Assembly: GCF_947488465.1 (NCBI RefSeq)
Contig: NZ_CANKZA010000004.1
Coordinates: forward strand, 124,001 to 188,000
Source: an uncultured Microbacterium sp.
GTDB lineage: Bacteria > Actinomycetota > Actinomycetes > Actinomycetales > Microbacteriaceae
DNA length: 64,000 bases
Reading direction: 5' to 3'
The translations under genes and the position numbers were made by a program. The notes under the pieces were generated by a model that searched no databases, was not told the origin of the DNA, and saw only the letters and a list, made by a program, of their open reading frames with translations. This document shows positions 1 through 9,405 of the stretch, piece by piece (the first letter of the stretch is position 1; each line of letters begins with the position of its first letter).

Positions 1-32
1 CTGTCGGCTCGGCGGGTAGCCGCGGGTGCCTG

Positions 33-1016
33 TCAGCGACCCGGGCTGAGGTGGAAGGAGCGGAGACGCGCGGCGAGCGCGGCCGGTGATCGCAAGTGGC
101 CGAGCTCCCAGCGGGCGAACGGGCGTCCGGTCGTGCCGCGGATCCAATCCTCGCGCCGCTTCTCGTCGATCATGACGTCGGCGGACGTGCGGCCGGCGAG
201 CATCGCCGGATCGGAGTACTTGCCGAGGCCATCGAACTCACCCCACGCGCCGACGTCATCGAGCCCGAAGTCGACGAAGTAGTCGCGCCCACTCGGACCC
301 GGGATCGCCACCTGTAGTCGCGGCGGAGCGTACCCGAGCAGCGACAAGTACCAGCGGCTGACGCTCTCCCCGGGTAGCTGAGCGCGTCCATCCGCGAATT
401 CGACAATCGCACGCGCATGGACCACGCCACGTCCTCCGCGCGGAAGCCGCGCCCGCACACCCGCGCGGAACGCCTCCGCCGTGGCAGTGTCGTAGCTGCG
501 CTCGGTCGCATCCCACGCCACGAGCCGGATGGCCGCATCGGCCACCGCGATCGCGGCTTCCTCGGAAGCCATGCGGACGGTGTCGGCGACCGTACGCGCG
601 AGAGATGTGCACGGGATGCCGTCGATCTCGACGATGTCGTGACCGGGGACGGCCACTTCGTGCCGCGCGACCAGCGGGTCACCGGCAGCGACGTGCCCGT
701 TCGCATGGATGCCGCTGACGTGGACGCGGCGCGGCTCCGTGCGAAAGAGCGGGAGCCCCCAGAGGACGGCAGCGGAACAGTGGGAGAACACAAGGCTCGA
801 TGTCGGGGGGCGTCTCTCGGCCGCCGCGGCGATACGCAGGAGATGTCGACCCTCCGCGTAGGTCGCCTGCCACGTACCCGCAGCCACGTACCACCCTCGT
901 CCCACGCGGCGGAGGGCACCGGCGTTGACCTCGGCCGCGAGCGCACGGCCGGAGAGTCCTGCCCGCGCGAGGTCGCGGCGGGATCGGAGCATGGCGCGCG
1001 CGTCGGGCAGGAGCAT
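33..1016 (-). CDS. AbiEi antitoxin / DUF559-like protein
   Basis: Protein of 327 aa resembling the AbiEi-type antitoxin and DUF559 proteins that are abundant in Microbacteriaceae. The N-terminal part looks like the winged-helix half (segment ending GRGWYVAAG). The C-terminal part carries an endonuclease-like fold signature (VDFGLDD, then GEFDGLGKY). It is a paralogue of the gene at 23422. The frame is open to 1064, but the ATG at 1016 is preferred: it follows GAAGG, and it places the start 53 nt from an upstream motif found 52 nt from the start of the paralogue. No AbiEii-type nucleotidyltransferase toxin lies beside it. Nuclease or regulatory activity is inferred from family resemblance only. 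It sits where infA/rpmJ/rpsM would often follow map. Confidence 0.75.
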   Translation of the reverse strand: MLLPDARAMLRSRRDLARAGLSGRALAAEVNAGALRRVGRGWYVAAGTWQATYAEGRHLLRIAAAAERRPPTSSLVFSHCSAAVLWGLPLFRTEPRRVHVSGIHANGHVAAGDPLVARHEVAVPGHDIVEIDGIPCTSLARTVADTVRMASEEAAIAVADAAIRLVAWDATERSYDTATAEAFRAGVRARLPRGGRGVVHARAIVEFADGRAQLPGESVSRWYLSLLGYAPPRLQVAIPGPSGRDYFVDFGLDDVGAWGEFDGLGKYSDPAMLAGRTSADVMIDEKRREDWIRGTTGRPFARWELGHLRSPAALAARLRSFHLSPGR

Positions 1017-1068
1017 CCTTCGACCCTGCCGTGCCGACGCACTCCCCCTCCGCGTCATCCCCATGATC

Positions 1069-1105
1069 CGTGGACAACTCCGCCAGAAACCTCACTGTGG
1101 AGGCA
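1069..1105 (-). promoter_or_regulatory. Paired DnaA-box-like motif upstream of the DUF559-like gene
   Basis: On the minus strand, TGCCTCCACAG (1105 to 1095) is followed after 18 nt by TGTCCAC (1076 to 1070). The second site reads TTGTCCACG, one base from the actinobacterial DnaA-box consensus TTGTCCACA. The same pair with the same 18-nt spacing lies upstream of the paralogous gene at 23422. The role is unknown. Confidence 0.4.
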
Positions 1106-1141
1106 ACTCCGAGCCGACAGCATCCGCGCGAGCCGACACGC

Positions 1142-1224
1142 TCTGTGCGCACAGAACCATGCGGCTCGCACAGAACCATGCGGCTCGCACAGAACCATGC
1201 GGCTCGCACAGAACCATGCGGCTC
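1142..1224. repeat. Four 19-bp tandem repeats with an abutting 14-bp palindrome
   Basis: Four identical 19-bp units (GCACAGAACCATGCGGCTC) run head to tail at 1149-1167, 1168-1186, 1187-1205 and 1206-1224. The first unit overlaps the perfect palindrome TCTGTGCGCACAGA at 1142-1155. The array lies between the end of map and the start of the AbiEi/DUF559-like gene. There are no spacers, so it is not CRISPR. No clear rho-independent terminator is visible for map here. Confidence 0.9.
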
Positions 1225-1248
1225 GGCGGGGCGCGCTGCGGGCGGGGG

Positions 1249-2079
1249 TTAGGGGATCGGGACGGGGGTCACGCCGAAGGGGGCGAGAGACGCGGCGCCG
1301 CCGTCGGCGGCGGTCAGCACCCAGATGCCGTCGTCGTGCACCGCGACGCTGTGCTCCCAGTGCGCGCCGTCGCTGCCGTCGACCGTCGTCACCGTCCAGT
1401 CGTCGTCCTCGACGAACGTCGCGTCGGATCCGGCGGTCACCATCGGCTCGATCGCCAGGCACAGGCCCGGCTTCACCTCGGCGCCGAGGTCGGACGTGCG
1501 GTAGTTGAAGACCGTGGGCGCCTCGTGCATCTTCCGCCCGATGCCGTGACCGACATAGTCGCGCAGGATGCCGTACTCCCCCTGCGCTTCGATGTAGGCC
1601 TGTACGGCGTCACCGACCTCACCGACCCGGCGGGCCGACGCGAGCGCCGCGATGCCGGCCCAGAGCGAGCCCTCGGTCACATCCGACAGACGCTGACGCG
1701 CATCGACGACAGCGGCATCCCCACCGGGAACCACAATCGTGATCGCCGAGTCGCCGTTCCAGCCTTCGTACTGCGCACCCGAGTCGATCGACACGATGTC
1801 GCCGGGCTCCAGCACACGCGAGCCCGGGATGCCGTGGACCACCTGGTCGTTGACCGAGATGCAGGTCGTGTGGCGATAGCCGCGCACGAGCTGGAAATTC
1901 GATTCCGCACCGCGCGAGCGGATGACGTCGAACGCCGCGGCATCCAGCTCCCCCGTCGTCACACCGGGAGCGATCAACGCCCGCACCGCGTCGAGGGATG
2001 CCGCCGTGATCAGACCCGGCTCCACCATCGACCGCAGCTGCGCGGGCGTCTTGTAGATCGAGCGACGAAGCCCCATCAC
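1249..2079 (-). CDS. map: Type I methionine aminopeptidase
   Basis: Cytosolic metalloprotease of 276 aa that removes the initiator methionine from nascent proteins. The dinuclear metal site is complete: D99 (SIDSGAQ), D110 (WNGDSA), H178 (YVGHGIG), E211 (IEPM) and E242 (EHS), with H82 (VVHGIPG) in the substrate pocket. The start ATG overlaps the adk stop by 4 nt (ATGA), so it is translationally coupled at the end of the secY-adk-map run. There is no N-terminal zinc-finger or SH3-binding extension. Confidence 0.97.
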   Translation of the reverse strand: MMGLRRSIYKTPAQLRSMVEPGLITAASLDAVRALIAPGVTTGELDAAAFDVIRSRGAESNFQLVRGYRHTTCISVNDQVVHGIPGSRVLEPGDIVSIDSGAQYEGWNGDSAITIVVPGGDAAVVDARQRLSDVTEGSLWAGIAALASARRVGEVGDAVQAYIEAQGEYGILRDYVGHGIGRKMHEAPTVFNYRTSDLGAEVKPGLCLAIEPMVTAGSDATFVEDDDWTVTTVDGSDGAHWEHSVAVHDDGIWVLTAADGGAASLAPFGVTPVPIP

Positions 2080-2663
2080 GCCGTGATGCCGCGTGCGGAC
2101 AGCGCCGCGACGACGCGCTCGAACACCTCGTCGAGGGAGCCGACACCGTCGACCTCGACCGCGATTCCGCGCGAACGGTAGACGTCGAGAATCGGCGCAG
2201 TCTCGGATTCATAGATCGCCAGGCGCTTGGCGATCGATTCCTCGTTGTCGTCGGCGCGGCCCTGCTCGGCCGCCCGCAACGACAGGCGCTCGATCGATTC
2301 GTCGCGCGGCACCGAGAGCTCGATGACGGCCGTCAGCGGTTCGCCGCGCTCGTCGAGGAACGCATCGAGGTCACCGACCTGACCGAGGTTGCGCGGGTAT
2401 CCGTCGAGGAGGAACCCCGCGGCGGCGTCCGGCTGCGCGAGGCGATCGCGCACGATCGCGGACGTCAGCTCGTCGGGGACGAGGTCTCCCGCTTCGATGA
2501 TGGCCTGAACCTGGCGACCGAGGTCGGTGCCGTCCTTGACGTTCGCCCGGAAGACATCTCCGGTCGACACAGCCGGAATCCCGAAGGCTTCGGCGATGCG
2601 GACGCCCTGCGTCCCCTTGCCGGAGCCCTGCGGTCCGATGATCAGGAGGCGAGCGGCGGTCAT
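2076..2663 (-). CDS. adk: Adenylate kinase
   Basis: Converts AMP + ATP to 2 ADP in the cytosol. The 195-aa protein has the P-loop GPQGSGKGT (residues 10-18), the AMP-binding STGD and LDGYPRN segments, and the RADDNEE region with a short LID typical of actinobacterial enzymes; there is no zinc-binding LID. The ATG overlaps the secY stop by 4 nt and the stop overlaps map by 4 nt, so the three genes form a coupled unit. Confidence 0.97.
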   Translation of the reverse strand: MTAARLLIIGPQGSGKGTQGVRIAEAFGIPAVSTGDVFRANVKDGTDLGRQVQAIIEAGDLVPDELTSAIVRDRLAQPDAAAGFLLDGYPRNLGQVGDLDAFLDERGEPLTAVIELSVPRDESIERLSLRAAEQGRADDNEESIAKRLAIYESETAPILDVYRSRGIAVEVDGVGSLDEVFERVVAALSARGITA

Positions 2664-3988
2664 CGCAGGAGCCCTTCGTAGTGGCGCTGCTGCAGCTGCG
2701 CATCGATCTGCTTGACGGTCTCAAGACCCACGCCCACGATGATCAGGATCGACGCGCCACCGAACGGGAAGTTCTGGTTGGCGCCGACGGTTGCCAGCGC
2801 GATCAGCGGAAGCAGGGCGATGAGACCCAGGTAGATCGAGCCGGGCAGCGTGATGCGGGTGAGCACGTAGTCGAGGTACTCGGCGGTCGGGCGGCCCGCA
2901 CGGATGCCGGGGATGAACCCGCCGTACTTCTTCATATTGTCGGCGACCTCGACCGGGTTGAACGTGATCGCGACGTAGAAGTACGTGAATCCGATGATCA
3001 GCAGGAAGTACGTGAGCATGTACAGCGGCTGGTCGCCGGTCGTGAAGTGCGCCTGGATCCAGGTGACCCATCCGGGGATGTTGCCCTCGGCATCCGGAGT
3101 CTGGTTGAACTGGGCGATCAGCGCGGGAATGTACAGCAGCGAGGAGGCGAAGATGACGGGCACGACGCCGGCCATGTTCACCTTGATCGGGATGTAGGTG
3201 TTCGTGCCGCCGAGCGTGCGGCGTCCCACCATCCGCTTGGCGTACTGCACCGGCACACGCCGCTGCGACTGCTCGACGAAGACGACGAGCGCGACGACGA
3301 TCACGCCGACGGCGAGCACGAGGAGGAAGACCTCGAAGCCACGGGCCTGCTGGATCGACCACATGGCGGCGGGGAAGGTCGCGGCGATCGAGGTGAAGAT
3401 GAGGATCGACATGCCGTTGCCGACGCCACGCTCGGTCACGAGCTCGGCGAACCACATGATGAGGCCGGTACCGGCGGTCAGCGTGATGATCATCAGCAGC
3501 TGCGCCCACCAGGCGGTGTTGGTCAGCAGCGCGTTGCACTCGGCGATGTTCGTCGAACCGAACAGCTGGCCGGAGCGGGCGACCGTCACGAGGGTCGTGG
3601 ACTGCAGGAGCGCCAGCGCGATCGTGAGGTAGCGCGTGTACTGCGTCAGCTTCGCCTGGCCCGCCTGGCCCTCCTTGTAGAGGGTCTCGAAGTGCGGAAT
3701 CACCACGCGCAGCAGCTGGACGATGATCGTCGCAGTGATGTACGGCATGACGCCGAGCGCGAAGATCGACAGCTGCAGAAGCGCGCCGCCCGAGAACAGG
3801 TTCACGAGCGAGAGCAGGCCCTCGCTGGCAGAACCGGTCTGGTCGAGGCACGACTGGACATTCGGGAAGCTCACGAACGGCGCCGGCACGTGCGCGCCGA
3901 GACGATAGATCGCGATGATGGCCAGGGTGAAGCCGATCTTCCGCCGGAGGTCCGGGGTGCGGAAGACCCGCGCAATAGCGCTGAACAA
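2660..3988 (-). CDS. secY: Preprotein translocase subunit SecY
   Basis: Channel-forming subunit of the SecYEG translocon in the plasma membrane; about ten hydrophobic segments are visible. The start is set at TTG 3988, giving MFSAIARVFRTPDLRRK and 442 aa, the normal family length. A GGAGG lies 8 nt upstream of this TTG; the ATG at 4063 would add 25 residues unlike SecY. It is the first gene of the coupled secY-adk-map run, about 130 nt after rplO. Confidence 0.96.
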   Translation of the reverse strand: MFSAIARVFRTPDLRRKIGFTLAIIAIYRLGAHVPAPFVSFPNVQSCLDQTGSASEGLLSLVNLFSGGALLQLSIFALGVMPYITATIIVQLLRVVIPHFETLYKEGQAGQAKLTQYTRYLTIALALLQSTTLVTVARSGQLFGSTNIAECNALLTNTAWWAQLLMIITLTAGTGLIMWFAELVTERGVGNGMSILIFTSIAATFPAAMWSIQQARGFEVFLLVLAVGVIVVALVVFVEQSQRRVPVQYAKRMVGRRTLGGTNTYIPIKVNMAGVVPVIFASSLLYIPALIAQFNQTPDAEGNIPGWVTWIQAHFTTGDQPLYMLTYFLLIIGFTYFYVAITFNPVEVADNMKKYGGFIPGIRAGRPTAEYLDYVLTRITLPGSIYLGLIALLPLIALATVGANQNFPFGGASILIIVGVGLETVKQIDAQLQQRHYEGLLR

Positions 3989-4119
3989 AGGAATTTCCTC
4001 CAGTGGGATTTCCGCCCGCGGGTGGCGGGTGCTTCGGGAGCACCGTTTCCCAGCGTACGGCAACAGGGACCGGCACCGGTTCTCGAGCGAATCGAGATCG
4101 GGCCGGCCCCTGCCGTGGA

Positions 4120-4683
4120 TTACTTGATCGAACCGCCCGCGGCGATGATCTTCTCGCTGGCCGAACCCGAGACCTTGTCGACCGACACGGTGAGCTTGAC
4201 CGAGATGTCGCCGGTGCCGAGCACCTTGACCTTCTCGTTCTTGCGCACGGCGCCCTTGGCGACGAGGTCCGTGATGGTGACGTCGCCTCCGGTCGGGTAC
4301 AGCTCGGCGAGCTTGTCGAGGTTGACCACCTGGTACTCGACGCGGAACGGGTTCTTGAACCCGCGCAGCTTCGGTGTACGCATGTGGAGGGGCATCTGCC
4401 CACCCTCGAAGCCGGCCTTCACCTGGTAACGGGCCTTCTGACCCTTGGTGCCGCGACCGGCGGTCTTGCCCTTCGAGCCCTCACCGCGACCCACGCGGGT
4501 CTTGGCCTTGTTGGACCCGGGGACCGGACGCAGGTGGTGGACCTTCAGCACACCGGGACGCTTGGTCTCCGCTTCCTTCGCAGCCGCAGCCTTCGTCGCA
4601 GGCGCCTTTTTGGCGGCCGGCTTCTTGGCGGGGGCCTTCTTTTCGACGACTTCTTCGGTCGCCTTCGTGGCCTTCTCAGCCAT
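4120..4683 (-). CDS. rplO: 50S ribosomal protein L15
   Basis: Large-subunit protein of 187 aa. The first 42 residues are an Ala/Lys/Glu-rich low-complexity extension. The conserved L15 core starts at about [14 protein letters not shown] and includes [18 protein letters not shown]. The start overlaps the rpmD stop by 1 nt. It is the last ribosomal gene of the spc cluster before secY. Confidence 0.97.
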   Translation of the reverse strand: MAEKATKATEEVVEKKAPAKKPAAKKAPATKAAAAKEAETKRPGVLKVHHLRPVPGSNKAKTRVGRGEGSKGKTAGRGTKGQKARYQVKAGFEGGQMPLHMRTPKLRGFKNPFRVEYQVVNLDKLAELYPTGGDVTITDLVAKGAVRKNEKVKVLGTGDISVKLTVSVDKVSGSASEKIIAAGGSIK

Positions 4684-4868
4684 CAGTCGATCTCCTCAAC
4701 CTTGACGAGGTGCGCGACGGTCTTGACGTATCCGCGCGTCTGCGCGTCATCCGGACGAACGACGGAGTCGTTGATCCGCTTCAGACCGAGCGAACGCAGC
4801 GTGTCACGCTGGTTCTGCTTTTCGCTCACCTTGGACTTGATCTGTGTCACCTTCAGACGGGCGGCCAT
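4683..4868 (-). CDS. rpmD: 50S ribosomal protein L30
   Basis: Small large-subunit protein of 61 aa with the typical LKVTQIKS start and [12 protein letters not shown] motif. It touches both neighbours: its start coincides with the end of rpsE and its stop overlaps the rplO start by 1 nt. Confidence 0.96.
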   Translation of the reverse strand: MAARLKVTQIKSKVSEKQNQRDTLRSLGLKRINDSVVRPDDAQTRGYVKTVAHLVKVEEID

Positions 4869-5551
4869 CAGGCACCTACCTTCGCAGCGGCCGCGGCGTC
4901 AGCCTCGGCGCGGATCAGACGAGCCGGAGCCACCTGGTCGAAGTCGAGACCACGACGGGCGGCGACGGCACGGGGCTCTTCGAGCTGCTTGAGCGCCGCG
5001 ACGGTCGCGTGCACGATGTTGATCGTGTTCGACGAACCGAGCGACTTCGAGAGCACATCGTGGATGCCGGCGCACTCGAGGACGGCACGCACGGGGCCAC
5101 CGGCGATAACACCGGTACCGGCGGCAGCCGGACGAAGGAGCACGACACCGGCAGCGGCCTCACCCTGCACGGGGTGCGGGATGGTCGAGCCGGAGCGGGG
5201 CACGCGGAAGAAGTTGCGCTTGGCCTCTTCGACACCCTTGGAGATGGCGAGGGGAACTTCGCGGGCCTTGCCGTAGCCGACGCCGACGAGTCCGTTGCCA
5301 TCGCCCACGACGACGAGCGCCGTGAAGCTGAAACGACGACCGCCCTTGACGACCTTCGACACGCGGTTGATGGTCACGACGCGCTCGAGGAACTGGCTCT
5401 TCTCGGCGTCACGGCCACCGCGGTCGCGGGTCTGGCTGCGCTCGCGGCCACCGCGACGCGGCTCACGCTCGCGCTCGACGGGTGCCTCGGCGACGGCAGC
5501 AGGCTGCTCGGTCACTTCGGTGTTCTCCACATTCACAGTTGCATCGCTCAC
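4868..5551 (-). CDS. rpsE: 30S ribosomal protein S5
   Basis: Small-subunit protein of 227 aa that contributes to decoding fidelity near the mRNA entry site. The core begins near residue 52 ([18 protein letters not shown]) and keeps the [15 protein letters not shown] loop, where spectinomycin-resistance changes map; the loop looks wild type. The N-terminal 50 residues are a charged Arg/Glu-rich extension, and the C-terminus ends in an Ala-rich tail. The start overlaps the rplR stop by 4 nt. Confidence 0.97.
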   Translation of the reverse strand: MSDATVNVENTEVTEQPAAVAEAPVEREREPRRGGRERSQTRDRGGRDAEKSQFLERVVTINRVSKVVKGGRRFSFTALVVVGDGNGLVGVGYGKAREVPLAISKGVEEAKRNFFRVPRSGSTIPHPVQGEAAAGVVLLRPAAAGTGVIAGGPVRAVLECAGIHDVLSKSLGSSNTINIVHATVAALKQLEEPRAVAARRGLDFDQVAPARLIRAEADAAAAAKVGA

Positions 5552-5907
5552 AGGTTCAGACCTCCCTCGCGGGCGCCCTCGGCGATCGCCGCAACACGTC
5601 CCGCGTAGCGGTTGCCACCGCGGTCGAACACGACGTCCTCGACGCCGACGGCCTTCGCACGCTCGGCGACCAGCTCGCCGACCTTGCGGGCCTTGGCGGT
5701 CTTGTCACCGTCGAACGCGCGCAGGTCTGCTTCGAGCGTCGAAGCGGATGCCACGGTCACGCCCTTGCTGTCGTCCACGAGCTGGACGAAGACGTGGCGG
5801 GCCGAACGGTTGACGACCAGGCGCGGACGCGCCTCGGTGCCCACGACCTTCTTGCGAAGACGCAGGTGACGACGCGTACGCGCGTCGCTCTTCGACTTAA
5901 CAGCCAT
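5548..5907 (-). CDS. rplR: 50S ribosomal protein L18
   Basis: 5S-rRNA-binding protein of 119 aa with the family motifs [21 protein letters not shown] and [20 protein letters not shown]. It lies 2 nt after rplF and overlaps rpsE by 4 nt. Confidence 0.97.
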   Translation of the reverse strand: MAVKSKSDARTRRHLRLRKKVVGTEARPRLVVNRSARHVFVQLVDDSKGVTVASASTLEADLRAFDGDKTAKARKVGELVAERAKAVGVEDVVFDRGGNRYAGRVAAIAEGAREGGLNL

Positions 5908-5909
5908 GA

Positions 5910-6446
5910 TTACTTACCACTCTTTCCGGCCTTGCGACGAACGACCTCGCCGGCGTACCGCACACCCTTGCCCTTGTACGGCTCGGGCTTGCGGATCTTG
6001 CGGATGTTCGCAGCTGCCTCGCCGACAGCCTGCTTGTCGATGCCCGCGACGGTCAACTTGTTGTTACCTTCGACGGTCAGCGTGATGCCGGCCGGCGCTT
6101 CGATCAGAACGGGGTGCGAGAAGCCGAGAGCGAACTCGACCGCCGTGCCCTTCTGCGCGACGCGGTAACCGGTACCGACGACCTCGAGGCCCTTGGTGTA
6201 GCCCGTGGTCACGCCGATGATGTTGTTGTTGATCAGGGTGCGGGTGAGCCCGTGCAGCGAACGCGACTCGCGCTCGTCGTCGGGACGCGAGACCAGAACC
6301 TGGCTCTCTTCGACCTGAACCTGGATGGGCTTTGACACGGTGAGCTTCAGCTCGCCCTTGGGGCCCTTGACGGACACATCCTGGCCGTCGACCGAAACGG
6401 TCACTCCGGCGGGGATGTCGATGGGAAGACGTCCAATACGCGACAT
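5910..6446 (-). CDS. rplF: 50S ribosomal protein L6
   Basis: Large-subunit protein of 178 aa with the tandem L6 folds. It starts [15 protein letters not shown], and the C-terminal signature [15 protein letters not shown] is present. It lies 6 nt after rpsH. Confidence 0.97.
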   Translation of the reverse strand: MSRIGRLPIDIPAGVTVSVDGQDVSVKGPKGELKLTVSKPIQVQVEESQVLVSRPDDERESRSLHGLTRTLINNNIIGVTTGYTKGLEVVGTGYRVAQKGTAVEFALGFSHPVLIEAPAGITLTVEGNNKLTVAGIDKQAVGEAAANIRKIRKPEPYKGKGVRYAGEVVRRKAGKSGK

Positions 6447-6452
6447 GTCAGA

Positions 6453-6851
6453 TCACCACACGTAGGCGAGGACTTCCCCGCCGACGCCCTTCTGGTCAGC
6501 CTGACGGTCCGTGAGGAGGCCAGAGGAGGTGGACAGGATCGCGATACCCAGGCCACCGAGGACCGTGGGCAGCTCGGTGGACTTCGCGTAGACGCGGAGG
6601 CCGGGCTTGGAGACGCGCTTGATGCCGACGATCGACCGCTCGCGGTTCGGGCCGTACTTGAGCGTCAGGGTCAGCGTCTGGCCGACCCGTGCGTCCGAGA
6701 CCTCCCAGGAGGCGATGAAGCCCTCCTGCTGCAGGATCTCCGCGATGTGGGTCTTGAGCTTGGAGCTCGGCAGCGACACGGAGTCGTGGTGCGCCGAGTT
6801 CGCGTTGCGCAGACGGGTCAGCAGATCTGCGACCGGGTCTGTCATTGTCAT
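6453..6851 (-). CDS. rpsH: 30S ribosomal protein S8
   Basis: 16S-rRNA-binding assembly protein of 132 aa with [14 protein letters not shown] at the N-terminus and the C-terminal [12 protein letters not shown] motif. Two in-frame ATGs (6851 and 6845) are possible; an AAAGGAAA sequence lies ahead of both. In many actinobacteria rpsZ (S14) sits directly upstream, but the 66-bp gap to rplE is too short for it here. Confidence 0.96.
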   Translation of the reverse strand: MTMTDPVADLLTRLRNANSAHHDSVSLPSSKLKTHIAEILQQEGFIASWEVSDARVGQTLTLTLKYGPNRERSIVGIKRVSKPGLRVYAKSTELPTVLGGLGIAILSTSSGLLTDRQADQKGVGGEVLAYVW

Positions 6852-6917
6852 GAGTGGTTTCCTTTGTTCATGCGGTTTCGGATGCCGTTACACGGCAGCC
6901 GACCTTCAATGGGGGTC

Positions 6918-7505
6918 TTACTGGGCGTCGTCCGTCTTGAACGGGAACCCGATGTGACGCAACAGCGCACGCCCTTCGTCATCCGTCTTCGCCGTGGTGA
7001 CGATCGTGATGTCGAAGCCGCGGACGCGGTCGATCTTGTCCTGGTTGATCTCGTGGAAGACCGACTGCTCCTGCAGGCCGAACGTGTAGTTGCCGTTGCC
7101 GTCGAACTGCTTCGGCGACAGGCCACGGAAGTCGCGGATGCGGGGCAGGGACAAGTTCACAAGGCGATCCAGGAACTCCCACGCGCGGTCCCCGCGGAGG
7201 GTGACGTGCGCGCCGATGGGCTGGCCCTCACGCAGCTTGAACTGCGCGATGGACTTGCGGGCCTTCGTCACGATCGGCTTCTGGCCGGTGATCTTGGTGA
7301 GGTCGTCGACCGCACCATCGATCACCTTGGAGTCGCGAGCTGCCTCACCGACACCGGTGTTGACGATGACCTTGACGATCCCGGGGATCTGCATGACGTT
7401 CGGGTAGCCGAACTCTTCCTGCAGAGCCTTTTTGATCTCGCCCTGGTACTTCTGCTTCAGGCGGGGCTGGATCTTGCCAGCCTCCGCGGCAGTGGTGGTG
7501 CTCAT
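6918..7505 (-). CDS. rplE: 50S ribosomal protein L5
   Basis: 5S-rRNA-binding protein of 195 aa. It carries the family motifs [18 protein letters not shown] and [21 protein letters not shown]. The start overlaps the rplX stop by 1 nt. Confidence 0.97.
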   Translation of the reverse strand: MSTTTAAEAGKIQPRLKQKYQGEIKKALQEEFGYPNVMQIPGIVKVIVNTGVGEAARDSKVIDGAVDDLTKITGQKPIVTKARKSIAQFKLREGQPIGAHVTLRGDRAWEFLDRLVNLSLPRIRDFRGLSPKQFDGNGNYTFGLQEQSVFHEINQDKIDRVRGFDITIVTTAKTDDEGRALLRHIGFPFKTDDAQ

Positions 7506-7864
7506 CAGAGGTCCTTACCGCTCTTCTTCGCGTAGCGCACACGGACGGTGCGCTTCACGCCATCCTTCGTCTGCTCCTCGACGCGGTGACCGACCTTGGT
7601 CGGCTTCTTGGTCGAGGGGTCGACGACGGCGACGTTGGAGATGTGGATCGGGGCTTCCATCGTTTCGATGCCGCCCGTCTTCGTGCCGCGCTGGGACTGA
7701 CCCACGCGCGTGTGCTTAGTGACGTAGTTGACGCCCTCGACAATGACACGGTTCTGCTCGACCAGGATGTCGAGAACCTTGCCCTGCTTGCCGCGGTCGC
7801 CGCCCTTGTCCTGCTTCTTGCCTGTGATGACCTGAACCAGGTCACCCTTCTTGATCTTGGCCAT
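7505..7864 (-). CDS. rplX: 50S ribosomal protein L24
   Basis: Assembly-initiating large-subunit protein of 119 aa. It has the KOW motif near the N-terminus ([18 protein letters not shown]) and the [12 protein letters not shown] segment. It is followed without a gap by rplE and lies 4 nt after rplN. Confidence 0.97.
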   Translation of the reverse strand: MAKIKKGDLVQVITGKKQDKGGDRGKQGKVLDILVEQNRVIVEGVNYVTKHTRVGQSQRGTKTGGIETMEAPIHISNVAVVDPSTKKPTKVGHRVEEQTKDGVKRTVRVRYAKKSGKDL

Positions 7865-7868
7865 GAGG

Positions 7869-8237
7869 TCAGATCACCTCCGGTGCGAGCGACACGATCT
7901 TCATGAACTTCTTGTCACGAAGCTCGCGACCGACGGGTCCGAAGATGCGGGTGCCGCGGGGCTCCCCGTCGTTCTTCAGGATCACGGCGGCGTTCTCATC
8001 GAACTTGATGTACGAGCCGTCGGGACGACGGGTCTCCTTGACGGTGCGGACGACGACGGCCTTGACCACGTCACCCTTCTTCACGCTGCCACCGGGGATG
8101 GCATCCTTGACGGTCGCGACGATGATGTCGCCGAGACCGGCATAGCGGCGGTTGGACCCACCGAGCACGCGAATCGTGAGCAGCTGCTTGGCGCCGGTGT
8201 TGTCGGCGACCTTGATGCGGGACTCAGTCTGAATCAT
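7869..8237 (-). CDS. rplN: 50S ribosomal protein L14
   Basis: Large-subunit protein of 122 aa, the usual length, starting [17 protein letters not shown] and ending [13 protein letters not shown]. It is the first gene of the spc portion, 3 nt after rpsQ, so the S10 and spc operons are effectively continuous. Confidence 0.97.
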   Translation of the reverse strand: MIQTESRIKVADNTGAKQLLTIRVLGGSNRRYAGLGDIIVATVKDAIPGGSVKKGDVVKAVVVRTVKETRRPDGSYIKFDENAAVILKNDGEPRGTRIFGPVGRELRDKKFMKIVSLAPEVI

Positions 8238-8240
8238 TTC

Positions 8241-8672
8241 TTACTTCGCCTTCTCGAGGACCTCGACCAGACGCCACCGCTTGGTGGCGCTCAGCGGCCG
8301 GGTCTCGTTGATGAGAACGAGGTCGCCGATGCCGGCGGTGTTCGCCTCGTCGTGCGCCTTGACCTTCGACGTGCGGCGGATGACCTTGCCGTACAGCGGG
8401 TGCTTCACGCGGTCTTCGACCTCGACGACGATGGTCTTGTCCATCTTGTCGCTGACCACGTAGCCGCGACGCGACTTGCGGTAACCACGGGCGTCCGCAT
8501 CGCGAACGTCGTTGGCACCGTGCTCGTGACCGGCGGCGACGACGGGCGCCTCCACGACGGCGTCAGCCTGGGCAGCCGGAGCCTTCTTGGCCGGAGCCTT
8601 CTTGGCGGCCGGAGCCTTGGGGGCAGCGGGCGCCTTCTTGACGGGCGCCTTCTTCTCAGTTGCGTCAGCCAT
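8241..8672 (-). CDS. rpsQ: 30S ribosomal protein S17 with long N-terminal extension
   Basis: 16S-rRNA-binding protein of 143 aa, against about 85-95 in most bacteria. The core starts near residue 65 ([19 protein letters not shown]). The preceding ~60 residues are an Ala/Lys/Pro-rich low-complexity arm, similar in composition to the N-terminal arm of L15. The start overlaps the rpmC stop by 1 nt. Confidence 0.95.
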   Translation of the reverse strand: MADATEKKAPVKKAPAAPKAPAAKKAPAKKAPAAQADAVVEAPVVAAGHEHGANDVRDADARGYRKSRRGYVVSDKMDKTIVVEVEDRVKHPLYGKVIRRTSKVKAHDEANTAGIGDLVLINETRPLSATKRWRLVEVLEKAK

Positions 8673-8986
8673 TACTCGGCCTCTTCCTTCTCGGCCACGT
8701 CGGCGGCATCCGCCTTCTTGGCCTTCGTCTTCTTCGCCTTCGTCGCGACCTCGACCGGAGCGGGCGTGGCACGGATGCCGAGCTCGCGTTCACGGATCAC
8801 GGTGTAGAGCCGCGCGATGTCGCGCTTGACGGCGCGGATGCGCCCGTGGCTCTCGAGCTGGCCGGTGGCCGACTGGAAGCGCAGGTTGAACAGCTCTTCC
8901 TTGGCCTTGCGCAGCTCCTCGACGAGGCGCTGGTCCTCGAACGTGTCGAGCTCGCTCGGTGCGAGCGTCTTGGTTCCGACAGACAT
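8672..8986 (-). CDS. rpmC: 50S ribosomal protein L29
   Basis: Protein of 104 aa starting [13 protein letters not shown]; the start at 8986 overlaps the rplP stop, and the longer open frame to 9133 has no L29-like sequence. The core keeps [18 protein letters not shown] and the [11 protein letters not shown] motif. A Lys/Ala-rich tail of about 30 residues ([11 protein letters not shown]) follows, absent from typical 65-70 aa L29. Confidence 0.94.
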   Translation of the reverse strand: MSVGTKTLAPSELDTFEDQRLVEELRKAKEELFNLRFQSATGQLESHGRIRAVKRDIARLYTVIRERELGIRATPAPVEVATKAKKTKAKKADAADVAEKEEAE

Positions 8987-9405
8987 TACGCGTCGCCCTC
9001 CTCGCGCTTGATGATGCGTGCCTTCAGCGGCAGCTTGTGAATTGCACGGGTCAGAGCCTCTCGTGCGAGCTCTTCGCTGACACCGGCGACCTCGAAGAGG
9101 ACGCGACCCGGCTTGACGTTGGCAACCCACCACTCCGGCGAACCCTTACCGGAACCCATGCGGGTTTCGGCCGGCTTCTTGGTCAGCGGACGGTCGGGGT
9201 AGATGTTGATCCACACCTTTCCACCACGCTTGATGTGACGGGTCATGGCGATACGAGCGGACTCGATCTGACGGTTCGTGACATACGCGGGCGTGAGCGC
9301 CTGGATGCCGTACTCGCCGAACGAGACCTTCGTGCCACCGGTCGCCTGGCCGGAACGGCCGGGGTGGTGCTGCTTGCGGTACTTGACCTTGCGGGGAATA
9401 AGCAT
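8986..9405 (-). CDS. rplP: 50S ribosomal protein L16
   Basis: Large-subunit protein of 139 aa near the A-site tRNA. It starts [14 protein letters not shown] and keeps the GRVLFEVAG and [11 protein letters not shown] motifs. It overlaps rpsC and rpmC by 1 nt each. Confidence 0.97.
   Translation of the reverse strand: MLIPRKVKYRKQHHPGRSGQATGGTKVSFGEYGIQALTPAYVTNRQIESARIAMTRHIKRGGKVWINIYPDRPLTKKPAETRMGSGKGSPEWWVANVKPGRVLFEVAGVSEELAREALTRAIHKLPLKARIIKREEGDA

Noticed and set aside
1149..1224. CRISPR array
   Set aside because: The four repeats are directly contiguous with no spacers, and there are no cas genes.
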